Origin: Clostridia bacterium
GTDB taxonomy: Bacteria > Bacillota_A > Clostridia > Christensenellales > Aristaeellaceae
DNA length: 5,138 nt
Direction: 5' to 3'
Assembly: GCA_017397695.1 (NCBI GenBank)
Contig: JAFQIF010000121.1
Location: forward strand, 1 to 5,138
Within the stretch, counting starts at the first letter, position 1. Each line of letters starts with the position of its first letter. This document shows, one piece after another, positions 1-4,554 of this stretch. A program made the translations under genes and the position numbers. The notes beneath the pieces were generated by a model that worked only from the letters and a program-made list of their open reading frames with translations, searched no databases and had not been told where the DNA came from.

Positions 1-409
1 GAAGATACGCGTCCGCATACTGATAGGAAACCTCGCTTGCGCCGAACATGAACATCATCGGACGGCGGAACGCATAAGAAAGCGCCGTGATGACCAGCGA
101 GGAAACAAACAGAAGGGAGGCGCAGCAGCCGAGAATGCTGGAGGCGCGCTTATGCTCGCCCGCGCCGCGTGCGATGGAAAAAAGCGGCGTGCCGCCCATG
201 CCGAAAAGCGCGGTGAACGCGGCGATCAGCGTGATCAGCGGGAATGTGAGGCCGATGCCCGTCAGCGCCGCGCTGCCAACGCCCGGCAGATGCCCGATGT
301 AGATACGGTCGACGATGTTATAAAGCAGCTGGACAAGCTGTGCAAGGGTCAGCGGAACGGCCTGCGCGACAATGCGCCGCCAGACCTTTCCCTGAGAAAA
401 ATCGTTCAT
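1..409 (-). CDS. MATE family multidrug/Na+ efflux transporter, N-terminal 136 residues (3' end outside window)
   Basis: An inner-membrane antiporter of the MATE family, which exports drugs or other organic compounds in exchange for Na+ or H+; substrate unknown. The frame opens at ATG 407-409 and stays open to the window edge. It begins MNDFSQGKVWRRIV, followed by hydrophobic helices at about residues 15-35, 45-75 and 95-115. Family-typical stretches are LYNIVDRIYIGHLPG (about 28-42), GGTPLFSIARGAGE (about 76-89) and FMFGAS (about 122-127). The start is supported by GGGAGGGC at 417-424, about 8 bases upstream. A strong consensus promoter lies just upstream, so this gene can be transcribed independently of the phosphatase gene before it. 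A full MATE protein has about 450 residues, so roughly a third is visible. Codons are rich in G and C at third positions. The family call is firm; the subfamily (DinF/NorM-like) is open. Confidence 0.9.
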   Translation of the reverse strand, partial: MNDFSQGKVWRRIVAQAVPLTLAQLVQLLYNIVDRIYIGHLPGVGSAALTGIGLTFPLITLIAAFTALFGMGGTPLFSIARGAGEHKRASSILGCCASLLFVSSLVITALSYAFRRPMMFMFGASEVSYQYADAYL

Positions 410-443
410 GAGAAGCGCCCTCCCGGCGGAGTGATATGGTTAT

Positions 444-472
444 ATTATAAGCAGTGCGGAAATGAATGTCAA
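444..472 (-). promoter_or_regulatory. Exact-consensus sigma-A promoter of the MATE gene
   Basis: Read on the minus strand, a perfect TTGACA -35 box (467-472) is followed by a 17-bp spacer (450-466) and a perfect TATAAT -10 box (444-449). Transcription should start near 437, giving a leader of about 28 bases that holds the GGGAGGGC ribosome binding site. The -35 box overlaps the palindrome GTCAATTTGAC (468-478), and a heptamer repeat lies on both sides of it, so regulation by a DNA-binding protein is plausible but unproven. Confidence 0.85.
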
Positions 473-487
473 TTTGACCGGCAGTGC
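451..487. repeat. Paired GCAGTGC heptamers, 30 bp apart, around the MATE promoter -35 box
   Basis: GCAGTGC occurs at 451-457 and again at 481-487 in the same orientation, with starts exactly 30 bp apart, about three helical turns. One copy lies in the promoter spacer and the other just upstream of the -35 box. Between them is the odd-centred palindrome GTCAATTTGAC at 468-478, which covers the -35 hexamer. The arrangement looks like operator half-sites on one face of the helix. Two heptamers could also match by chance, so function is inferred only. Confidence 0.4.
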
Positions 488-498
488 ATATGAGCGGA

Positions 499-957
499 TT
501 ACTTTGATAAAAGCGCGGACAGCAGCCCCTCGCAGCCGGCAAGCACATCCTCGTAGCAGATATCGAACCGGTCCGAATACCATGGGTCGGCGACGTCCCT
601 GCCCGGGCGGTCGGTATAGTCCATCAGCTTATGCACCTTGCCCTCAGGATCGCTGTGGATGATGCGCATGGTGTTGCGGATGTTCATGGAATCCATGACG
701 ATCAGCAGATCCCAGTTGTCATAATCGGCGCGGGTCAGCTGGCGAGCGCCGCGGCGCTCGCAGGGGATGCCGCGCCGCGCCAGTTCCGCACGGGCAGGAG
801 GATAAACGGGGTTGCCGATTTCCTCCGTACTGGTTGCGCAGGAGGCGATTTCAAAGCAGTTTTCCAGATGGCGGCGGCGGACAAGCTCTTTCATCACCAT
901 TTCGGCCATGGGGCTGCGGCAGATATTGCCGTGGCAGATAAAAAGTACTCTTTTCAC
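499..957 (-). CDS. Low-molecular-weight protein tyrosine phosphatase
   Basis: A cytoplasmic phosphatase that removes phosphate from protein tyrosine (in some Firmicutes relatives, arginine) through a cysteinyl-phosphate intermediate. With a GTG start at 955-957 it has 152 residues, the usual size of the family. The P-loop CHGNICRS gives nucleophile Cys8 and Arg14 (C-X5-R) right at the N-terminus, as is normal. The general acid is Asp124 in DPWY near the C-terminus, and VMDSMNIRNTMRI (about 88-100) is also family-typical. GTG is preferred because AGAGGT at 965-970 lies about 8 bases upstream. An ATG at 996 would add 13 residues that match nothing in the family, and it has no good ribosome binding site. 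A TTG at 958-960 is a weaker alternative. The gene ends 89 bases before the MATE start. Its upstream region abuts the presumed end of a mobile element. The physiological target cannot be read from the sequence. Confidence 0.93.
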   Translation of the reverse strand: MKRVLFICHGNICRSPMAEMVMKELVRRRHLENCFEIASCATSTEEIGNPVYPPARAELARRGIPCERRGARQLTRADYDNWDLLIVMDSMNIRNTMRIIHSDPEGKVHKLMDYTDRPGRDVADPWYSDRFDICYEDVLAGCEGLLSALLSK

Positions 958-970
958 CAAATTTACCTCT

Positions 971-998
971 TTATAAGTGTTTATAATTGTGCACAATT
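971..998. repeat. Tandem AT-rich decamers abutting the palindrome AATTGTGCACAATT
   Basis: The decamers at 971-980 (TTATAAGTGT) and 981-990 (TTATAATTGT) match at 9 of 10 positions and are spaced by exactly one helical turn. The second runs into a perfect 14-bp palindrome, AATTGTGCACAATT, at 985-998. The stretch lies 13-41 bases upstream of the phosphatase GTG. It could be an operator (the TTG...CAA dyad resembles many MarR-type sites), a promoter -10 region (TTATAA is present on both strands), or the bent AT-rich target or crossover site used by the integrase. The sequence alone does not decide between these. Confidence 0.5.
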
Positions 999-1016
999 CA
1001 CAGTATAATCTTTGAT

Positions 1017-1079
1017 ATACGACAACCTTTGATGCCTCTCTTCATAGGTCTTTGGCGCTTGGTCGTAAGGTTTTCGTAT
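1017..1079. repeat. Long-spaced inverted repeat downstream of int, candidate integrase arm-binding sites
   Basis: ATACGACAACCTT at 1017-1029 is the reverse complement of AAGGTTTTCGTAT at 1067-1079 at 12 of 13 positions, with 37 bases between the arms. The heptamer CTTTGAT is also repeated directly at 1010-1016 and 1027-1033. The 37-base spacing makes a transcription terminator unlikely, and no T-run follows either arm. Recombination sites of Tn916-like and lambda-like elements carry paired protein-binding repeats just inside their ends, so integrase or excisionase binding is the favoured reading. This is inference from position. Confidence 0.45.
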
Positions 1080-1129
1080 GGTTTTTGGGTGATCATTTTA
1101 AGGGTGAAAGTGCGAAAATGACGGAAGAT

Positions 1130-2323
1130 TTACCCGAGCCGTCGTTTTGATGCGGGCAGCTGGGCGCTGCCGAAGGGGACAACTTTGGCGAAAGACTCTT
1201 CGGCCGTCTCGTAGCTGTTGTGCGTGTACACGTTGAGCGTCACGCTCACATCCGAGTGGCCCATCAGGTATTGCAGACTCTTGAGATCCATGCCGGCCTT
1301 GGCCATGTTCGTGCAGAAGGTGTGCCGGAAGACGTGCGGCGTGATGCGCGGCAGAGGAATGACGTTTTCCTCATTGTACTTTTCCCACAGCCGCTTGATC
1401 ACCTTTTGGATGTGCATGGCGACCTTGGGGTTGCCGTCCTTGTCCAGCAGGATGAAGCCGGCATAACCGTCGATCATGATCTCCTTGCGGGGCTTCTTGC
1501 GGTTGGCGAGGATGTTGTACAGGCTGGTGAACACGTCGTCGCTCATCGGGATGAACCGCCGGCCGCATTCGGTCTTGGTCTTCTCGATGTAGCGGGTGCC
1601 GTTGCGCATGCGCACAAGCTGGTGATCCACACGGATACGCCGCTTCTCGAAATCCAGATCGCGCATCGTCAGTCCGCAGAACTCACTGACGCGCATTCCC
1701 GTGCCCAGCAGGACGATGATTTCATCCAGATACTGACAGAAGTGAGGATCATCCCGGACGAAGTCGAGGAAGTCCTTCTGCTGCTGTTCGGTGAGCGCGA
1801 CGCGCTTGACCGTGTTGTTGGGGATGATGTCGAGCCGGAATTCAAAGGGATTGCGGCGAATGATTTCCTCCGTGTAGGCCATCTGGAACGCTGGCTTGAC
1901 GATTCCTCGAATCGAGGCGATGGTGCTGAAGGAATACCCGTCATCGAAGAGCTTGATCAGCCAGAGCTTAGCGTCAGACATCTTGATGGAACGGATTTTT
2001 CTTGTACCGAATGCCTCTTTTTCAAGGAGACTGAGCACAAACTGATAGCCTATCTGCGTGTTGTGCCGCATGGTTCGCTTGAGGCTGACATAGCGCCTGA
2101 CCAGCTCGATGACGGTGATATCGCCTTCGGCATAGTCAAGTCCTGCGTCATGTACGCGCTGGATTTCAGCCTCCTTGATCCTGAGATTATCCAGGTCCCG
2201 GTCATAGATCGTGTGCCGTTTGCCAACTGAGTCTTTGTACCTGTATTCGTAGAGTCCGCCCTTGCGCTGACTTTCTCCCAGCCGCAATTCGCGGCCTTGA
2301 TCGTCTTTGCGTGTAGCTCTCAT
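1130..2323 (-). CDS. int: Tn916-type tyrosine recombinase (integrase)
   Basis: Cuts and rejoins DNA at the attachment sites to integrate and, with the excisionase, excise the element. The N-terminal arm-binding domain (about 1-65) starts with RKDDQGRELRLGESQRKGG, closely resembling the Tn916 integrase start. A SAM-like core-binding domain spans about 70-165, with SIKMSDAKLW and RRNPFEF as family landmarks. The catalytic domain (about 175-385) shows Arg211 (GTGMRVSE), Lys250 in the beta-hairpin (KTKTECG), His330 and Arg333 (HVFRH), His356 (MGHSD) and nucleophile Tyr366 (LNVYTH). All catalytic residues are present, so it is probably active. At 397 residues it is about the length of its Tn916 relative. 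ATG 2321-2323 is preceded by AAGGAG at a 5-base distance. It lies 82 bases after xis and has its own candidate promoter within a dyad. Being the outermost gene, it marks the end of the element. Confidence 0.97.
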   Translation of the reverse strand: MRATRKDDQGRELRLGESQRKGGLYEYRYKDSVGKRHTIYDRDLDNLRIKEAEIQRVHDAGLDYAEGDITVIELVRRYVSLKRTMRHNTQIGYQFVLSLLEKEAFGTRKIRSIKMSDAKLWLIKLFDDGYSFSTIASIRGIVKPAFQMAYTEEIIRRNPFEFRLDIIPNNTVKRVALTEQQQKDFLDFVRDDPHFCQYLDEIIVLLGTGMRVSEFCGLTMRDLDFEKRRIRVDHQLVRMRNGTRYIEKTKTECGRRFIPMSDDVFTSLYNILANRKKPRKEIMIDGYAGFILLDKDGNPKVAMHIQKVIKRLWEKYNEENVIPLPRITPHVFRHTFCTNMAKAGMDLKSLQYLMGHSDVSVTLNVYTHNSYETAEESFAKVVPFGSAQLPASKRRLG

Positions 2324-2348
2324 GAACTCTCCTTTCTCGCGACAGAAG

Positions 2349-2387
2349 AGCCCTGATATGACGATTCAATTCTACCATATCAGGGCT
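2349..2387. repeat. Perfect 12-bp inverted repeat between xis and int
   Basis: AGCCCTGATATG (2349-2360) and CATATCAGGGCT (2376-2387) are exact reverse complements around a 15-base centre. In RNA running through from xis this would form a stable hairpin about 25 bases before the int start codon. After the stem the minus strand continues CTTCTGTC, a poor terminator tail. The plus strand continues TGTTTTGTC, a somewhat better one, so a terminator for antisense transcription is possible. As DNA, the dyad surrounds the candidate int -10 box and could be an operator. Confidence 0.8.
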
Positions 2388-2398
2388 TGTTTTGTCAC
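2369..2398 (-). promoter_or_regulatory. Candidate int promoter inside the dyad
   Basis: On the minus strand GTGACA (2393-2398, 5 of 6 consensus) is followed by an 18-bp spacer and TAGAAT (2369-2374, 5 of 6), with a TG one base before the -10 box (extended -10). Transcription would start near 2362, leaving a leader of about 39 bases that includes the AAGGAG site. One dyad arm lies in the spacer and the other in the first transcribed bases. A protein bound to both arms would cover the promoter. The assignment rests on motif match and position only. Confidence 0.5.
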
Positions 2399-2405
2399 TT
2401 GTTCT

Positions 2406-2600
2406 TTACAGGGTACTGCACTGCTCCAGATATTCATCGAGCAGGCGGCGCTTAATGAGGCGCTTGGTGCCCACGAAGAGCACGAAGCGGCAGTTTCTGT
2501 GGTTGGTGATTTCGCGGAGCTTATTGATACCGATGCCGGAGTAGGCAGCGGCTTCTTCAAGGGTCAGATTGCTCTTTTCCCAGATGGGGACTTCTTTCAT
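2406..2600 (-). CDS. xis: Tn916-type excisionase (winged-helix Xis)
   Basis: A small basic DNA-binding protein that bends the element ends and directs the integrase toward excision; it has no catalytic activity. It has 64 residues, close to the size of Tn916 Xis, and shares the pattern PIWEKSNLTLEEAAAYSGIG (residues 5-24). A helix-turn-helix runs through about 14-32 (LEEAAAYSGIGINKLREIT). A wing and basic segment follow at about 38-52 (RFVLFVGTKRLIKRR), then a last helix (LLDEYLEQC). ATG 2598-2600 is preceded by a perfect AGGAGG (2607-2612) at a 6-base distance, implying strong translation. It starts 46 bases after the primase-like gene and precedes int by 82 bases, the usual xis-int order. 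It is probably cotranscribed with the upstream genes, since no promoter stands out in the short leader. Confidence 0.94.
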   Translation of the reverse strand: MKEVPIWEKSNLTLEEAAAYSGIGINKLREITNHRNCRFVLFVGTKRLIKRRLLDEYLEQCSTL

Positions 2601-2634
2601 AGGGAACCTCCTGGTTTGCGTTTTTGAAGTGGCG

Positions 2635-2673
2635 AACTGGCAGAATTTATGGGGCTATGGAATCCTGCCAGTT
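2635..2673. repeat. Inverted repeat across the TOPRIM/ATPase stop codon, in the xis leader
   Basis: AACTGGCAG (2635-2643) pairs exactly with CTGCCAGTT (2665-2673). The pairing continues inward after one mismatch with ATT/AAT (2645-2647 with 2661-2663), giving 12 of 13 pairs around a 13-base loop. The TAA of the upstream gene (2647-2649) lies at the base of the loop. Neither strand has a T-run after the stem, so it is not a standard terminator. It could be an RNA processing or stabilising hairpin between the upstream message and xis, or a protein-binding dyad. Confidence 0.65.
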
Positions 2674-4554
2674 GATCAGATCGTTTGCCGGTTCGCTCGG
2701 ACGCAGACTGAGCATCCACTGCGTACCGATGCGCTCGCTGCGCAGACGGTCCGACAGGTGCTGCTTGGCTGTGCGTACAGTGCGGGGCGAGATCCCCAGC
2801 CCCTGTGCGGCTTTGTCAATGTCAGAGGACGCGCAGGTGCCGCGGCTCTCGAGCATGGTAAGAATCAGGCGTTCTGCCTGCTCGAGCTTGGTTTCTGTGT
2901 GCTCAGAACCGGATAGGAGCTCGTCTGCGGTAATTCGGTATTCTCCGATCCATTCAAAACCGTTTTCATCGCCCAGAGAGAAGGCGAGCGATTTGCCCGG
3001 AGGGGCAAGGGAGCTCTTGTCGTGCGTGAGCACACGCGTAGTCGGATCGCTTTTGACCTTGCCAATCAGCAGCAGGCTGCGTACGGCGGCAGTCAGATCG
3101 ATGGAGCCGAGGCCGCGATAGGTGCTCTGCGCGCCGGAGGCCTTATTCAGATGCCCGATCAGCATGATTGCGCAGCCTGTGCTTTGTGCGATGTCGCCCA
3201 GCTTGCGGAAGACGGGGCGCACTTCGTTGGCGCGGTTCATGTCGATCTCCGCGCCGAGAAATGCCTGAACAGGATCGATGATCAGCAGTCTCGCATGGTT
3301 TTGCCGAATGGCCTTTTCAATCCGGTCGTCAGAAAGTGTGAGCTGCTTGTCGCTGTCGTCAATGACGAGCACACGGTCAAGGTCTGCTCCCGCTTCCAGA
3401 AGGCGGGGCTTTACCGTGTCGCCGAGACCGTCCTCTGCGGTCTGATAGATCACATTGAAGGGATCAAACGGTTCTGTGTCTGGCAACTCTCTGCGGTTTG
3501 TACAGGCAGCGGCCAGCTGCATGGCAAAATATGTTTTTCCTTCGCCGGGATTGCCCTGCAGGATGGTCAGTTTGCCAAAAGGAATGTAAGGATACCAGAG
3601 CCATTCGACCTGTGTCTCAGTGATGTCGCTCATGCGAATCATGCTGACAGGTTCTTCCGTATGGGGTTCCCTCAGAACGAACGCATTCAGAAGAGGCTTG
3701 GGAATATCTTCCCGATGCTGAAGCACTTCGTTCCAGTCCTTGAGGGCAGGCACATACCGAATGACCGAATAGGTGTCTGCAAGTGAATCAGCGATGCGTT
3801 TGCAGGCGGCTTCTCCGGCTTCGTCGTTATCGAGACAGAGATAGATGCGCCGGATGTCCGGACGATGGGAGAGAACGTACTGCAGCGCTTTGTCGGAAAC
3901 ACCGCCGAGAGAAACGTAGGTGCGGGATTCCCATTCCTTGGGATACAGGTCGATGAAAGAGAGCAGATCAATCGGAGATTCGAAGACGAACAGCCGATCC
4001 GATGCGCCGTCAAAACGGAAACCGTAGGCTTTTTCTGAGCCGGGAACATCTTGACGAAAATTGCTTTCCGTGCTGCGCATGGATGCATAGCACGGTACAT
4101 CATCGTAATCCCGTCCGACGAAGACAGCGTTGTGATGCTTTGCGTCTTCGTAGATCATGCCGAGCGCAGCAAAGGTGGAAATGGTTTCGGCGCTCAGTTT
4201 TCGTGTGCCGATCAGATAGTCGGCGACCTGCTTCATGTCTGTATGCGGCGCAGGCAGGGTGAATGCCGGCGTGGGGGCGGGGACGGGCTGTGCCCGTCCT
4301 TCGCCCTTCTCGCCGATAAGCATTTCCACCGCTTCGGGAAAAGTTTTGTTCCAAAACTCCATCACGAAGTCGACTGGATATCCGCCCGCACTTTGACTGT
4401 GACGGAACCATTTGCTGCCCTTGATCGTCAGACTGTCATGACGTTTCCAGCGGTATTCGCTACCGCTGCGAATCAGTTCCTCTCCGTGGGAGCGCAGGAA
4501 TTCTGCGAGATCGACCTGATTGGCTTGATCAATTTGTGCCTGGGTGTATGTCAT
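2647..4554 (-). CDS. TOPRIM primase-like / RepA-like AAA ATPase fusion protein
   Basis: Probably a replication or DNA-processing protein of the element, acting as a primase-helicase-like factor on mobilized DNA. Residues 1-85 resemble the region before the DnaG catalytic core (RHDSLTIKGSKWFRHSQSAGGYPVDFVMEFW) but lack the zinc-binding cysteines. A proline-rich linker follows at about 89-103. The TOPRIM fold spans about 185-275, with Glu192 (FVFESP) and Asp242/Asp244 (LDNDEAG). The ATPase half (about 310-535) has Walker A GNPGEGKT (334-341), Walker B LLIID (Asp427), IMLIGHLNK (463-471) and STYRGLGSID (477-486). A winged-helix-like tail (about 555-615) may bind DNA. ATG 4552-4554 follows GGAGGT at 4561-4566. 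The start overlaps the relaxase stop by 4 bases, suggesting translational coupling. In many mobile elements these halves are known from separate proteins. The domain calls are firm; the exact activity (primase, helicase, or DNA-binding ATPase) is inferred. Confidence 0.88.
   Translation of the reverse strand: MTYTQAQIDQANQVDLAEFLRSHGEELIRSGSEYRWKRHDSLTIKGSKWFRHSQSAGGYPVDFVMEFWNKTFPEAVEMLIGEKGEGRAQPVPAPTPAFTLPAPHTDMKQVADYLIGTRKLSAETISTFAALGMIYEDAKHHNAVFVGRDYDDVPCYASMRSTESNFRQDVPGSEKAYGFRFDGASDRLFVFESPIDLLSFIDLYPKEWESRTYVSLGGVSDKALQYVLSHRPDIRRIYLCLDNDEAGEAACKRIADSLADTYSVIRYVPALKDWNEVLQHREDIPKPLLNAFVLREPHTEEPVSMIRMSDITETQVEWLWYPYIPFGKLTILQGNPGEGKTYFAMQLAAACTNRRELPDTEPFDPFNVIYQTAEDGLGDTVKPRLLEAGADLDRVLVIDDSDKQLTLSDDRIEKAIRQNHARLLIIDPVQAFLGAEIDMNRANEVRPVFRKLGDIAQSTGCAIMLIGHLNKASGAQSTYRGLGSIDLTAAVRSLLLIGKVKSDPTTRVLTHDKSSLAPPGKSLAFSLGDENGFEWIGEYRITADELLSGSEHTETKLEQAERLILTMLESRGTCASSDIDKAAQGLGISPRTVRTAKQHLSDRLRSERIGTQWMLSLRPSEPANDLINWQDSIAP

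Larger units (their letters stand above)
958..1129. other. Gene-free junction region: phosphatase leader and presumed end of the integrated element
   Basis: No credible gene lies in these 172 bases. The part next to the phosphatase (about 961-1020) is strikingly AT-rich and holds tandem TTATAA-containing decamers and a 14-bp palindrome. The part next to the integrase stop (about 1017-1129) holds a long-spaced inverted repeat. Integrase genes of Tn916-type elements sit near one end of the element, so the attachment site is expected here, most likely around 980-1020. The exact crossover cannot be placed, because the other end of the element and the empty site are not in the window. I see no convincing intrinsic terminator after int. 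Confidence 0.55.

Noticed and set aside
958..996. Upstream ATG start (994-996) for the phosphatase
   Set aside because: It would add 13 residues ahead of the normal N-terminus and lies inside the palindrome/AT-rich region, while the GTG at 955-957 has AGAGGT at the right distance.
631..1008. A plus-strand frame opposite the phosphatase gene
   Set aside because: The minus strand encodes a textbook phosphatase with P-loop and DPWY; the plus-strand product has no recognisable features.
1017..1079. Terminator of the int transcript
   Set aside because: The arms are 37 bases apart and neither is followed by a T-run.
1220..2230. A 336-codon open frame on the plus strand, antisense to the integrase
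   Set aside because: It mirrors the codon pattern of int, has no recognisable domain, is rich in the Asp/His/Val/Glu mixture typical of antisense frames, and has no convincing ribosome binding site. The integrase on the other strand has every catalytic residue.
2349..2387. Simple intrinsic terminator between xis and int
   Set aside because: The stem is good, but on the int-reading strand it is followed by CTTCTGTC rather than a T-run, and the loop is long at 15 bases. Termination of plus-strand transcripts remains possible.
3022..3786. A 254-codon plus-strand frame opposite the TOPRIM/ATPase gene
   Set aside because: No family-like motifs and no supporting start signal; it lies wholly inside a gene with intact TOPRIM and Walker motifs.
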